A stretch of 64,000 nt of DNA from Phycicoccus sonneratiae (lineage in GTDB: Bacteria > Actinomycetota > Actinomycetes > Actinomycetales > Dermatophilaceae). Positions 49,490 to 58,403 of this stretch are shown here, piece by piece. Under the pieces are notes generated by a model that saw only the letters and a list, made by a program, of their open reading frames with translations, did no database searches and had not been told where the DNA came from. The DNA lies in assembly GCF_016887965.1 (NCBI RefSeq), contig NZ_JAFDVD010000012.1, positions 247,371 through 311,370 on the forward strand. The letters run 5' to 3'. Each line of letters opens with the position of its first letter. Position 1 is the stretch's first letter. The translations under genes and the position numbers were made by a program.

Positions 49490-50593
49490 TCAGGGGGACA
49501 TCGAGAGGAAGAGGAAGGCCGCGAGCAGCACGAGGTGCACCGTGCCCTGGAGCCGGGTCGCCCGGCCCGGGACGACCGTGAGCACGGCGACGACCATGGT
49601 GATCGCGAGCAGCACGATCTGGGTCGGGCCGAGCCCGAGGTGCAGCGGCGTCGGCACCCAGATGGACGCGACGGCGAGCGTCGGGATGGTGAGGCCGATG
49701 GAGGCCATCGACGACCCCAGCGCGAGGTTGAGCGAGACCTGGATCCGCTCGCGACGGGCCGCGTTGGCCGCGGCGATCGTCTCCGGCAGGAGGACGAGCA
49801 GGGCGATGACGACACCGACGAACGACACCGGCAGGCCGGCCGCCAGCACCGCCGACTCGATGGCCGGGGACTCGATCTTGGCCAACCCGACGACGGCGAC
49901 GAGCGAGAGCAGGAGCAGCCCGAGGGAGGTCCACGCCTCCCGGTCGGTGGGCGGGTCGGCGTGGTCGTCCTCGTCGACCGGCTCCCCCTTGGCCGTCACC
50001 GGGAGGAAGAAGTCGCGGTGGCGCACCGTCTGGGTGACGACGAAGGCGGCGTAGAGCACGACCGACGCGACCGCCGCGAAGGCCAGCTGGCCGCCGGTGA
50101 ACTCCGGGCCCGCCTGTCCGGTCGTGAAGGTCGGCAGCACGAGGCACGTGGCGGCGAGGGCCGCGACCGTCGCCAGCGCGCCGCCGGTGCCCTCGGCGTT
50201 GAAGTTCGCGAACCCGAAGCGACGGGCCCCGAGCAGGAGCGAGAGCCCCATGATCCCGTTGACGGTGATCATCACGGCGGCGAAGACGGTGTCGCGCGCC
50301 AGGGTCGCCGCCTCGTCGCCACCGCTGAGCATCAGCGTGACGATGAGCGAGACCTCGATGACGGTGACCGCGACGGCGAGCACGAGGGACCCGAACGGCT
50401 CCCCGACGCGGTGGGCCACGACCTCGGCGTGGTGCACCGCCGCGAGCACGGCCGCGGCGAGCAGCAGCGCCACGACGAGGACGAGAACCGCCCCGATGTC
50501 GCGACCCCAGGTGGCCGCGAGCGCGGCGAGGCCGACGAGCGGGGCCGCCGTCCAGGTGCGAGCAAGGACGGGGTGGGTTCCGGCCGCCGCCAC
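49490..50593 (-). CDS. chaA: Calcium:proton antiporter (CaCA superfamily, ChaA-like)
   Basis: 367 residues from GTG 50593. Eleven or so membrane segments in two inverted repeats with the alpha-repeat motifs: GEPFGSLVLAVAVTVIEVSL in the first half and LPETIAAANAARRERIQVSL-N in the second (acidic residues for Ca2+). An acidic loop EPVDEDDHADPPTDRE separates the halves. It extrudes Ca2+ (perhaps Na+/K+) with proton uptake. It begins one base after the folD stop and is likely co-transcribed. Confidence 0.92.
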   Translation of the reverse strand: MAAAGTHPVLARTWTAAPLVGLAALAATWGRDIGAVLVLVVALLLAAAVLAAVHHAEVVAHRVGEPFGSLVLAVAVTVIEVSLIVTLMLSGGDEAATLARDTVFAAVMITVNGIMGLSLLLGARRFGFANFNAEGTGGALATVAALAATCLVLPTFTTGQAGPEFTGGQLAFAAVASVVLYAAFVVTQTVRHRDFFLPVTAKGEPVDEDDHADPPTDREAWTSLGLLLLSLVAVVGLAKIESPAIESAVLAAGLPVSFVGVVIALLVLLPETIAAANAARRERIQVSLNLALGSSMASIGLTIPTLAVASIWVPTPLHLGLGPTQIVLLAITMVVAVLTVVPGRATRLQGTVHLVLLAAFLFLSMSP

Positions 50594-50594
50594 G

Positions 50595-51476
50595 TCAGCC
50601 GCTCGCCGGGTGCAGGCCGGCCGCGCGCTCGGCGGCCTCCACCACGTTGGAGAGGAGCATCGCGCGCGTCATCGGCCCGACCCCGCCCGGGTTGGGGCTC
50701 ACGAAGCCCGCGACGTCCCACACGTCGTCGGCGACGTCGCCGGCCACCCGTCCCTTGCCGGAGGCGTCGTCGACGACCCGGGAGACCCCGACGTCGAGCA
50801 CGGCGGCGCCGGGCTTGACCATGTCGGCGGTGACGATGCCGGGCACGCCGGCGGCGGCGACGACGATGTCGGCCTGGCGCACCTCGGCCGCGAGGTCGCG
50901 GGTGCCGGTGTGGCACAGCGTGACCGTGGCGTTCTCGGACCGGCGCGTGAGGATGAGCCCCAGCGGCCGGCCGACGGTGATGCCGCGTCCGACGACGACG
51001 ACCTTGGCGCCGGCGATCGGGACGTCGTAGCGGCGCAGCAGCTCGACGCAGCCGACGGGTGTGCAGGGCAACGGGGCCGGCTCGCCGAGGACGAGCCATC
51101 CGAGGTTGGTCGGGTGCAGGCCGTCGACGTCCTTCGCGGGGTCGACCGCCGAGAGGATCGCGTTCTCGTCGAGGCCGGTCGGCTGCTGGACGATGAAGCC
51201 GGTGCACTCGGGGTCGTCGTTCAGCTCGTGGACGACCGCGAGGACCTCCTCGAGGGTCGAGCCGGACGGCAGGTCGCGGCGCAGCGAGCGGATGCCGATC
51301 TCGGCGCAGTCCTTGTGCTTCGCACCGACGTACCAGCGGCTGCCGGGGTCGTCACCGACGAGCACCGTGCCGAGGCCCGGGACGACGCCGCGTTCGGCGA
51401 GGGCGGCCACGCGGGCGCGCAGCTCGTCCTTGATCGTCGCGAGGATGGCCTTGCCGTCGAGAGTCGTCGCCGTCAC
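50595..51476 (-). CDS. folD: Methylenetetrahydrofolate dehydrogenase / cyclohydrolase
   Basis: 293 residues from GTG 51476. Active-site [15 protein letters not shown] with Tyr and Lys (YxxxK), [12 protein letters not shown] (family usually reads VQLPLP), [33 protein letters not shown] (NADP loop) and the C-terminal [15 protein letters not shown]. It interconverts 5,10-methylene- and 10-formyl-tetrahydrofolate. The QQPTG in place of QLPLP is a slight deviation typical of a sub-branch rather than damage. Confidence 0.95.
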   Translation of the reverse strand: MTATTLDGKAILATIKDELRARVAALAERGVVPGLGTVLVGDDPGSRWYVGAKHKDCAEIGIRSLRRDLPSGSTLEEVLAVVHELNDDPECTGFIVQQPTGLDENAILSAVDPAKDVDGLHPTNLGWLVLGEPAPLPCTPVGCVELLRRYDVPIAGAKVVVVGRGITVGRPLGLILTRRSENATVTLCHTGTRDLAAEVRQADIVVAAAGVPGIVTADMVKPGAAVLDVGVSRVVDDASGKGRVAGDVADDVWDVAGFVSPNPGGVGPMTRAMLLSNVVEAAERAAGLHPASG

Positions 51477-51518
51477 GCGGCCATTCTTCCATCGGCGGGG
51501 AAAGGACGGGGCGCACGT

Positions 51519-51555
51519 CCGGTGGGGCGGCCCCTCTGCATCACCGCCCCACCGG
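51519..51555. repeat. Perfect 12-base inverted repeat upstream of folD
   Basis: CCGGTGGGGCGG (51519-51530) and CCGCCCCACCGG (51544-51555) pair perfectly across a 13-base loop, 43 bases before the folD start, in the 213-base divergent gap. It could be a leader structure for folD or an operator. Confidence 0.65.
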
Positions 51556-51618
51556 CGCCGGTCCCTGCCACCCCTGCCGGGGTCAGGCACCGGCGAGGGG
51601 TTCGGACCCGTCGCCGGT

Positions 51619-51650
51619 CCGGATGGGTCGGGGCACCGGATGGGTCGGGG
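51619..51650. repeat. 15-base tandem direct repeat
   Basis: CCGGATGGGTCGGGG occurs at 51619-51633 and 51636-51650, two bases apart (period 17). It lies directly upstream of the -10 box of the gene at 51690, where an activator with two same-orientation sites could bind; a slippage duplication is the alternative. Confidence 0.8.
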
Positions 51651-51676
51651 ACCTCCCGCGATGGCGCTGGAGTGAC

Positions 51677-51682
51677 TAGCGT
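51677..51682 (+). promoter_or_regulatory. -10 box of the orphan gene at 51690, leaderless
   Basis: TAGCGT (51677-51682) lies 7 bases before GTG 51690, pointing to transcription starting at the start codon. This decides the start among three in-frame GTG codons (51672, 51681, 51690). Confidence 0.5.
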
Positions 51683-51689
51683 GGCCCCT

Positions 51690-52040
51690 GTGGCGAAGTA
51701 TGCGGTGAACGAGGCGGGCGTGGCCCACGTCCGCGCGCTCATCGACGCCCACCAGTACGTCCTCGACAGCGACTGGGGCGAGGTCCAGCCCGACGCCGCC
51801 GCCCAGAACGCCTACCTCGAGCGGCACGGGTGGGACGAGTACGGCGCCTGGCACCTCGGACTCACCGAGGGTCCCGGCGAGGAGACCAAGGCGCGCTACG
51901 CCTTCGTCGCCGGTGACTTCCGCCGCGTCCACCGCAGCGCGCTCATCGCGTGCGTCTACCGGGCGTCGGAGTGGCGCCACAAGGAGGTCGAGCTCGCCGC
52001 GCACGACCTCCTCCAGCACCTCGACGCGACGAGCGCGTGA
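51690..52040 (+). CDS. Small conserved actinobacterial protein of unknown function
   Basis: 116 residues from GTG 51690. Soluble, mixed charge, no signal peptide or membrane segment. It contains [34 protein letters not shown] and [20 protein letters not shown], and ends with [14 protein letters not shown] recognise the general pattern as a conserved actinobacterial hypothetical but know no function. Its stop overlaps the GTG of the membrane acyltransferase-like gene by 4 bases, so they are co-translated. Confidence 0.8.
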   Translation: MAKYAVNEAGVAHVRALIDAHQYVLDSDWGEVQPDAAAQNAYLERHGWDEYGAWHLGLTEGPGEETKARYAFVAGDFRRVHRSALIACVYRASEWRHKEVELAAHDLLQHLDATSA

Positions 52041-53212
52041 GCACCGACCAGACCACCCGACGGTCCGGACGGCACCGCTCGGGGGGCCGCGTGTCGGTGC
52101 CCCCGGCCATCGCCCCGGGAGCCGGCGGCCCGCGGCTGGCCGGCCTCGACGTCGCCCGCGGCCTCGCCGTCCTCTCGATGCTCGTCGCCCACCTCAGCCC
52201 CGTCGGGGGCGTTCTCGACCTCAGCGAGTACCTCACGGCACCGCTCTTCGCGCTGCTCGTCGGCGCCGCGATGGGCCTCGCCCTCGCCCGCCCGGGCACC
52301 GACCCGGTCCGGTTCGTCGCGGACAACGCGCTGCGCGGCCTGCTCCTCGTCGCGCTCGGGGTCCTGCTCCAGGCGCTCTACGGGCAGGTCGACGTCGTCC
52401 TCCCCTACCTCGGCGTCCTCGTCGTCGTCCTCGCCCCATTGGCCGTGGGGCTGCGACGCCTGCCGGTGCTGACCCTCGGCGTCGCCGCGGGCGCCGCCGT
52501 GCTCGGGCCACTCGTCACCGAACGCGCCCGTGACGCGCTCGCCGCGAGCGGGTCCTCCACGGGCACGAGCGCCCGGCACGTGCTCGACTGGCTGGCGGCG
52601 GGCCCGAGCTACCGGCTCGTCTCCTTCCTCCCGATGGCCCTCGGTGGGCTGGCCCTCGCGCTGCTCCTGCCCCGGCTCGCGGCCTGGCGCCCGGCGGCCG
52701 GTGTCGGGGCGGTGCTGCTCGCCGCCGCCGGGGTCGTGCACGCCCTCGGCGCGGCGTCGTCGGGCGGCGCCGCGGCGTACTCGGGCACGACGGCCGAGGT
52801 CGTCGCCGGCACGTTCCTCGCGGGTGGCGTCGTCGCCGTCTCCTTCGCGGTCGCCGACCTGGCGGCGGTCGGGCGGTGGGGCGTCCGCGCGCTCGACCCC
52901 GTGCTCGCACTCGGCCGGCTGGCCCTCACCGCCTACACGGTGCAGGTGCTCGTGCTCGCCCTCGTCTCGCTCGTGCGCGACGGCGCCCGCGACGACTCCT
53001 GGGTCGTGCTGCTCGTGACGACGGCCGCCGTCGTCGGGTCGGTGTGGCTGCTCGACCGCACGTGGGGCACCGGGCCGCTCGAGCTGCTCGTCCGGCTGGC
53101 CCGCCTCCCGTCCGGCTGGCAGCCGGGCGCCGCGCTCGCCGAGGCGGTCAGCGCGGCACGGCAGCGGCGAGAGCCGCCAGCGCCGCCGGGAAGCACTCCG
53201 CCGGAGGAGTGA
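52037..53212 (+). CDS. Membrane acyltransferase-like protein (DUF418/heparan-N-acetyltransferase-like)
   Basis: 391 residues from GTG 52037. About ten hydrophobic segments; the first conserved stretch [20 protein letters not shown] (R-x-x-x-L-D-x-x-R-G) is the hallmark of the DUF1624/YeiB-like acyltransferase clan, and [18 protein letters not shown] RLALT near the C-terminus matches DUF418. It probably transfers acyl groups to an envelope component. Its last 65 bases are antisense to the end of the DUF1116 gene. Confidence 0.82.
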   Translation: MSTDQTTRRSGRHRSGGRVSVPPAIAPGAGGPRLAGLDVARGLAVLSMLVAHLSPVGGVLDLSEYLTAPLFALLVGAAMGLALARPGTDPVRFVADNALRGLLLVALGVLLQALYGQVDVVLPYLGVLVVVLAPLAVGLRRLPVLTLGVAAGAAVLGPLVTERARDALAASGSSTGTSARHVLDWLAAGPSYRLVSFLPMALGGLALALLLPRLAAWRPAAGVGAVLLAAAGVVHALGAASSGGAAAYSGTTAEVVAGTFLAGGVVAVSFAVADLAAVGRWGVRALDPVLALGRLALTAYTVQVLVLALVSLVRDGARDDSWVVLLVTTAAVVGSVWLLDRTWGTGPLELLVRLARLPSGWQPGAALAEAVSAARQRREPPAPPGSTPPEE

Positions 53213-54554
53213 CGAGGCCGGCCCCGACCTGCCCGGTGCCGGCGACCCGTCCGGCCATGCCCGTGTTGATCTGCGGCAGCTCGCCGGTGCGGACGACCTT
53301 CGTGACGTCGATGCCGACCGGGGTGCCGCGGAAGCCGAGCACCGGCACCTGGAAGAGCGGGTGCTCGCCGACGGTCAGCTCGTACATCCGCCGGGTGGCC
53401 CGCAGGGCGAACGGCACGTCGCCGCCGACGAACCGGACGATCGCCGGGGCCGCGGCCATCGCGAAGCCGCCGATGCCTCCGGTCTCGGTGATGGCGGAGT
53501 CGCCGATGTCGGGGTTGGCGTCGTCGGGGCCGTAGTCGCCGAGGAAGAGCCCCTCGGGAGTGTTGGCCGGACCGGTGAACCACGCGTCGCCGGTGCCGGA
53601 GACGCGGATGCCGAAGTCGGTGCCGTTGCGGGCCATCGTCGTGACGACCGTCGAGCCCGGGATGCCCTCCGCCGCACGGGTGGCCAGCTTGCAGGCGGGC
53701 ATCCCGAGGTTGAGGAAGAAGTGCTCGTTGGCGCCGGAGAAGCGCACCGCCTCGCCGACGTCGGAGGACGGTGCGTCGGCGGTGATCATCCCGGGCAGCA
53801 GCTCGCGCAGCAGCATCAGCGAGCCGGCGCGGTTGCGGTTGTGCCCCTCGTCGCCCATCTGGAGCATCTGGGCGATGATCGCCCGGACGTCGACGGGGCC
53901 GGTGGAGCGCACGGCCTGGCGCAGGATCGGGCCGAGGACGGCGCCCATCCACCGCAGCCGGTCGACGACCTCGGGGCCGTACGCGCCGTAGCGGAGCACC
54001 TTCCCGAGTCCCTCGTTGAGCGAGCACCACGAGGTGTTGCCGTGGACGTCGTCGCGCAGGACGTAGACCCACATCGACGGGCTGACGACACCGGCCATCG
54101 GGCCGACCGCGCCCCGGTGGTGACACGGCTCGAGGTCGAACTCGCCTGCGGCGAGGCGACGCTCGGCCTCCTCGGGGGTGTCGGCGAGCCCTTCGAGGAG
54201 GACGGCGCCGACGAGCGCGCCGCGCAGCGGCCCGGACGCGCGGTCCCAGCCGATCGGCGGACCGGCGTGGAGGAACGTGCCGCGCTCGAGCCCGAGGGCC
54301 TCGGACGCAGGAGCGACGTCGACGAGCACGGCCTCGGCGGAGGTCATCCGGGCCAAGGCGGTCGCGTTCGCGGCCTCGCGGCGGGGGTCGGCCATGACCC
54401 GCGCGAGGTCGGCCTCGGTGCCGGGCATCGGGGGGCGCCAGCCGACCTCGGTGACCGGCACGGCCTGGTCGCGGAGGGCGTCGGCGAAGAGCGCGACCCC
54501 GGAGGTGGCGACGACGGGGTCGGCCGTGAGGAGGCCGTGCAGCGGGGCGGTCAT
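53148..54554 (-). CDS. DUF1116 protein (YlbE/AllG-like, oxamate carbamoyltransferase subunit)
   Basis: 468 residues from ATG 54554. Family-typical segments: CHHRGAVGPMAGVVSPSMWV, GEGLG-like NEGLGKVLRYGAYGPEVVDR, QMLQMGDEGHNRNRAGS, NLGMPACKLATRAAEGIPGS and the late GIDVTKVVRTGELPQINTG. E. coli YlbE with FdrA and YlbF forms oxamate carbamoyltransferase at the end of anaerobic allantoin degradation (established for that set). It overlaps the FdrA stop by 4 bases, completing a three-gene operon. Confidence 0.88.
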   Translation of the reverse strand: MTAPLHGLLTADPVVATSGVALFADALRDQAVPVTEVGWRPPMPGTEADLARVMADPRREAANATALARMTSAEAVLVDVAPASEALGLERGTFLHAGPPIGWDRASGPLRGALVGAVLLEGLADTPEEAERRLAAGEFDLEPCHHRGAVGPMAGVVSPSMWVYVLRDDVHGNTSWCSLNEGLGKVLRYGAYGPEVVDRLRWMGAVLGPILRQAVRSTGPVDVRAIIAQMLQMGDEGHNRNRAGSLMLLRELLPGMITADAPSSDVGEAVRFSGANEHFFLNLGMPACKLATRAAEGIPGSTVVTTMARNGTDFGIRVSGTGDAWFTGPANTPEGLFLGDYGPDDANPDIGDSAITETGGIGGFAMAAAPAIVRFVGGDVPFALRATRRMYELTVGEHPLFQVPVLGFRGTPVGIDVTKVVRTGELPQINTGMAGRVAGTGQVGAGLVTPPAECFPAALAALAAAVPR

Positions 54555-56041
54555 CGGGCGGCTCCCAGCTCGGCGAGGGCGTGCCGCGCGGCGGCGGCGT
54601 TCGAGAGGAACACCGAGGCGCCGGCGGCCACGAGGGCGTCCGAGCAGCGCTCGCGTCCCTGGGGGTCGGCGTCGGTGCCGGTGAGCGACACCACGACCGG
54701 CAGGGCGCGGCCGTCGGAGTGGGCGGTGGCCCGGGCGGCGCGGACGGCGTCGGCGAGCTCGCCGGCCGGGTCGGGGTGGGCGCCGTGGCCGAGGACGAGG
54801 TCGAGGAGGAGGACGCCGCACGTCGGGTCGGCGGCCTCGTCGGCGATGCGGGCGGTGCGCAGGGTCGGGTCGATCATCGGGTGGGCCCGGCCGCGGGTCA
54901 GCTCGTCGGCACCGAAGTCGACGACGACGTGGCCCGGGTCGGTGAGGCCGGGGCCGAGGGCGGGCTCGTGGCCGAGGTTGGAGGCGACCGGTCCGAGGGC
55001 GTCGGCCGCCAGCAGCAGGGCCTCCTCGGCGAGGGTGCCCCCGCAGAACAGGCCGCGGAGGGAGGGACCTCGGGTGAGGGACTGCTCGTCGGGATCGGCC
55101 TGCGCGGCAGGCCAGTCGGGGACGCTCGACCCTTCCGCGCGTAGCGCGTCCTCGACCGCCGCGGTGAGGTCGGGGCGTCCCGCGCCGAGGGTCGACCAGT
55201 GGACGCGCAGCCCGAGGGCGTCGGCCTCGGCGCGCACCTCGTCGAGCACCGCGGCGTCCGGGGGCTTCGACACGACGAGGACCCACTCGGTGGCGGGGTC
55301 GTCGGCGAGGGCACGCAGGGCCTGGCGGGTGGAGCGGCCACCGACCGCGGCCTTGAGGTCGCGACCGCCGACGCCGAGGCAGTGGCTGACACCGACCCCG
55401 GCGGCGTCCAGGAGGCACATCGCCTGTTGCGCACCGGTTCCCGAGGCGGCGACGATGCCGACCGGCCCCGCGGCCACGACGTTGGCGAAGCCGAGCGCCA
55501 CGCCACCGACCAGGGCGGTGCCGCAGTCCGGGCCCATGACGAGCACGTCGGCGGCCTCGGCGGCGTCCTTGAGGGCCACCTCGTCCGCGACGGACACGTT
55601 GTCGGAGAACAACATCACCGAGGCACCGGCCGCGATGGCGTCGTAGGTCTCGGTGACGGCGTGTGCTCCGGGGACGGAGACGAGGGCGAGGCCGGCGCCC
55701 GCTCGGCGCACGGCCGAGCCGAGCGTCCCCGGGGGGACCTCGTCGTCGGTGCCGGTGCCGCCGCTCGGTGCGGCGAGGGCGCGCAGGGCGTCGTCGACGG
55801 CGGCGATGCCGGAGGACACCGCGGCGTCGTCCGTGACGCGCAGGGCGACGACGAGGTCGTTGGGGCCGGCGTCGTGGGGGACGTCGAAGCCCATCCCGCG
55901 CAGGACCTCGAGGTTCAGCTCGGTGGCCATCGCGACCTGGGCGGCCTCGACCTGCGGGGCGCCGGCGACGGTGCGCGACACCTGGAGCAGGCTGACGGAG
56001 TCGTGGTACGCCCCGCGGCGCAGCTCGACGTGGGTGGTCAT
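54551..56041 (-). CDS. fdrA: FdrA-like acyl-CoA-synthetase-fold protein (AllF-like)
   Basis: 496 residues from ATG 56041. It has succinyl-CoA-synthetase-alpha-like modules: NLEVLRGMGFDVPHD, LFSDNVSVADEVALKDAA, VLVMGPDCGTALVGGVALGF, GIVAASGTGAQQAMCLLDAA and HCLGVGGRDLKAAVGGRST, then a second CoA-ligase-like half with SLRGLFCGGTLAEEALLLA. FdrA is the partner of DUF1116 and DUF2877 proteins in oxamate carbamoyltransferase. The minus frame is open for 860 codons further upstream, but that is antisense to pucR. Confidence 0.9.
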   Translation of the reverse strand: MTTHVELRRGAYHDSVSLLQVSRTVAGAPQVEAAQVAMATELNLEVLRGMGFDVPHDAGPNDLVVALRVTDDAAVSSGIAAVDDALRALAAPSGGTGTDDEVPPGTLGSAVRRAGAGLALVSVPGAHAVTETYDAIAAGASVMLFSDNVSVADEVALKDAAEAADVLVMGPDCGTALVGGVALGFANVVAAGPVGIVAASGTGAQQAMCLLDAAGVGVSHCLGVGGRDLKAAVGGRSTRQALRALADDPATEWVLVVSKPPDAAVLDEVRAEADALGLRVHWSTLGAGRPDLTAAVEDALRAEGSSVPDWPAAQADPDEQSLTRGPSLRGLFCGGTLAEEALLLAADALGPVASNLGHEPALGPGLTDPGHVVVDFGADELTRGRAHPMIDPTLRTARIADEAADPTCGVLLLDLVLGHGAHPDPAGELADAVRAARATAHSDGRALPVVVSLTGTDADPQGRERCSDALVAAGASVFLSNAAAARHALAELGAAR

Positions 56042-56889
56042 GCGGCGGTCCTCCCGGTGGACGCGACGGTGTCGAGGACGGCCCGGACCCCCGTGACGAG
56101 GTCGCGGCCCGAGGTGTGGCCGACGGCCAGCACGGACGGGAGCGCGGAGCGGGTCGCGTCGGCGTCGCCCCGGGCCAGGGCGCCGACGAGCGCGGCGACC
56201 TCGGGGGTCGTCCAGCCGTCGAGGGCCGCGGCGAGGAGGGACGCCGAGACGGCGGTCGTGGCCCGCAGCCGGTCGCGCACCGCGAGGGCGAGCGGGTCGC
56301 GGCCGCCGGCCGTGGCGCCGGGGGCGAGGCCCAGCGCCCGCCGGGCGAGCAGGGCGCCGGCGAGGGCGTCGTCGCCGCTGGGCGTCAGCCCCTCGCCGCG
56401 TCCGACGAGGTGGCGCACGGCCTCCGTGGGCAGCGGGGCGACGAGCGCGGCGCGGACGGCCGGGAGGAGCCATCGCGACCCGGCGGACGACGCCTCGGCG
56501 AGCAGGGCGCGCAGGCGCTCGTCGGGGGCGAGGCGCGGGACGGCGGGAGCGCGGCGCACGCGGGCCGGGCGCCAGGTGCGGACACCGCGCACGGTGACCC
56601 CGGGGAGGTGGAGGGACCCGGCGCCGCCGACGACCACGTCCCCGGCGCGGACGCCGAGGTCGAGGCGGTCGGCCGGTTCGGCGAGACGCAGGGCGCCGGG
56701 CAGGGCGACGGCGTCGTGGGCGAGGAGGGGGAGGACCCGGTCGACGGTCGCGAGGTAGGCGCCGGCCCGGAACACGCCGACCACGGTGTACGGGCGGCGC
56801 GGCCCGCGCACGAGGTCGGCGGTGAGCGGCGAGAGCGCCCCCGGGAGCACGACGCGGCCGCGCGGGGAGGCCGGCGCGGGCGAGGGCAT
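56038..56889 (-). CDS. DUF2877 protein (YlbF/AllH-like)
   Basis: 283 residues from ATG 56889. The signature VGRGEGLTPSGDDALAG (about 163-179) and the late VLAVGHTSGRDLVTGV identify DUF2877. With FdrA and DUF1116 it makes the third subunit of the oxamate carbamoyltransferase-type complex. First gene of the operon; TAGCGT (56901 to 56896, minus) is a -10 candidate placing transcription start at the ATG (leaderless). Confidence 0.88.
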   Translation of the reverse strand: MPSPAPASPRGRVVLPGALSPLTADLVRGPRRPYTVVGVFRAGAYLATVDRVLPLLAHDAVALPGALRLAEPADRLDLGVRAGDVVVGGAGSLHLPGVTVRGVRTWRPARVRRAPAVPRLAPDERLRALLAEASSAGSRWLLPAVRAALVAPLPTEAVRHLVGRGEGLTPSGDDALAGALLARRALGLAPGATAGGRDPLALAVRDRLRATTAVSASLLAAALDGWTTPEVAALVGALARGDADATRSALPSVLAVGHTSGRDLVTGVRAVLDTVASTGRTAA

Positions 56890-56895
56890 ACGGAG

Positions 56896-56917
56896 ACGCT
56901 AGTGACGGCACTACAGT
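56896..56917. promoter_or_regulatory. Shared divergent promoter and operator, pucR / fdrA operon
   Basis: TAGTG-ACGG-CACTA (56900-56913) is a perfect inverted repeat. It overlaps the minus-strand -10 (TAGCGT, 56901 to 56896) and the plus-strand -10 (TACAGT, 56912-56917). Both genes would be leaderless. A single bound regulator, most simply the adjacent PucR protein, could switch both directions. Confidence 0.6.
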
Positions 56918-56923
56918 GGCCGG

Positions 56924-58303
56924 ATGGTCAGAGTTGCCAACGATGGGCCTGCGGACGCACAGACCTTGCCATCGGATGTGCCCGGACGGCCGGGGGCGTC
57001 GGGCGCCGGGGACGCCGACCCCACGGCCCTCGCGACCCTCGTCGAGCAGCAGCGGGCCCTCCTCGAGCGCGAGGACGAGGTGCACCGCGTCCTCGTCCGG
57101 GTGGTCCTCGACGGCGGGGGGCTGCCCGAGGTGGCCGAGGCGGTCGCCGGGTTCTACGGGGGCGCCGCCGCGGTGACGACCACCGACGGCCGGCTCGTCG
57201 CCAGCGCCGGGGCCCTCGACGACGTCGCCGACGTCAGCGCCCTCCCCTGCTTCGACCGCACCGGACGGCTCCTCGTCGAGGACGAGCCGGTCGGCTGGCG
57301 CGACCCCGACGGCCCTGCCGACCCCACGCGTGCCTTCGTCCGCATCGTCGCGGGGTCCTCCGAGCTCGGGGTGCTCGGCGCCTTCTCGCCCGGGCCGGCC
57401 CTGTCCCCCACCGACGTCCACGTCCTCGAGCGGGCGGCCACCGTCGCCGCGCTGGCCATCACCAAGGAGCAGGCGGTGGCCGCCGTCGAGGGTCGCTACC
57501 GCGCCGAGTTCCTCCGCGACCTGCTCGCCGGCCGGGGCGGCGAGCCCGTCGACGCGGTGTCGCACGCGTCCTCGCTCGGGTGGGACGTCGACCGTCCGCT
57601 CGTGGTCGTCGTGGCCGAGACCGACGAGAACGACGCCGAGAGCACCCGGTCCGCCGACGAGGTGCGGACCCTCCAGGACCGGTTCGCGCGCGCCTGGACG
57701 CAGGCGGTGCGGGCCCGCGACACCTCGATGGCCGTGGCCGGCTTCAGCCAGGAGGTGGTCGTGCTGCAGCCCGTCGAGGAGGACGCCGACGCCGATGCCG
57801 TGCTGCGCCGGGTGTCCGAGCTCGTCCGGGTGGTGCGGGGCGACGGTGGCGGCGGGCGGCGGACCTTCACGGTCGGGGTGTCTCGCACGGTGACGTCGGT
57901 CGCCGACCTCCCGCGTGCGTACGAGGAGGCGGAGACCGCCGTGCAGGTCGGCCGGCAGGTCGAGGGCGGGTCCGGGGTGGCGCACTTCGACCAGCTGGGG
58001 ATCTACCGGCTGCTCGCCCTCGTCCCCGACTCGGCCGACCTGCGCCGCTTCGTCACCGAGAGCCTCGGCGAGCTCGCCACCGACACCTCCCCCGAGAGCG
58101 CGGACCTGCGGCACACGCTGTCGGTGCTCATCGACACCAACCTCAACGTCGCCGAGACCGCCCGTCGGCTCTTCTTCCACTACAACACGCTGCGCTACCG
58201 CATCGCCAAGCTCGAGCGGATGCTCGGCCCGTTCACCACCGACCCGCAGCTGCGGCTGACGCTGGCGCTGGCGTTGCGGGTGCACCGCATGAAGGGCCTC
58301 TGA
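56924..58303 (+). CDS. PucR/CdaR-family transcriptional regulator
   Basis: 459 residues from ATG 56924. N-terminal GAF-like sensory domain (about 45-185), a central GGDEF-like CdaR domain and the C-terminal HTH_30 helix-turn-helix DTNLNVAETARRLFFHYNTL followed by RYRIAKLERMLG. PucR-type regulators control purine/allantoin or sugar-acid catabolism and respond to pathway intermediates. Its divergence from the DUF2877-fdrA-DUF1116 operon strongly suggests that it is the local activator. Confidence 0.92.
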   Translation: MVRVANDGPADAQTLPSDVPGRPGASGAGDADPTALATLVEQQRALLEREDEVHRVLVRVVLDGGGLPEVAEAVAGFYGGAAAVTTTDGRLVASAGALDDVADVSALPCFDRTGRLLVEDEPVGWRDPDGPADPTRAFVRIVAGSSELGVLGAFSPGPALSPTDVHVLERAATVAALAITKEQAVAAVEGRYRAEFLRDLLAGRGGEPVDAVSHASSLGWDVDRPLVVVVAETDENDAESTRSADEVRTLQDRFARAWTQAVRARDTSMAVAGFSQEVVVLQPVEEDADADAVLRRVSELVRVVRGDGGGGRRTFTVGVSRTVTSVADLPRAYEEAETAVQVGRQVEGGSGVAHFDQLGIYRLLALVPDSADLRRFVTESLGELATDTSPESADLRHTLSVLIDTNLNVAETARRLFFHYNTLRYRIAKLERMLGPFTTDPQLRLTLALALRVHRMKGL

Positions 58304-58323
58304 GTCTGGCCGAACGGGCTGTG

Positions 58324-58360
58324 CCACAGCGTGGTTGCTGTGGACAACCCCGTGGGTTGT
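58324..58360. repeat. Two back-to-back perfect hairpins after pucR
   Basis: CCACAGC/GCTGTGG (58324-58330 and 58337-58343, 6-base loop) is directly followed by ACAACCC/GGGTTGT (58344-58350 and 58354-58360, 3-base loop). They lie between the pucR stop and the HNH gene, with TAGGAT (58374-58379) downstream as a possible -10 of that gene. Double terminator or operator pair. Confidence 0.6.
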
Positions 58361-58403
58361 CGGTGGTCGCGGGTAGGATTTGGGGGAGCAGGGAGGAGCC
58401 CCG

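Noticed and set aside
45681..50054. 1457-codon open frame on the plus strand opposite the secreted repeat protein
   Set aside because: Antisense to a gene with a clear signal peptide and repeat domains. It has Arg/Asp/Gly-rich low-complexity translation, typical of an antisense shadow in very GC-rich DNA.
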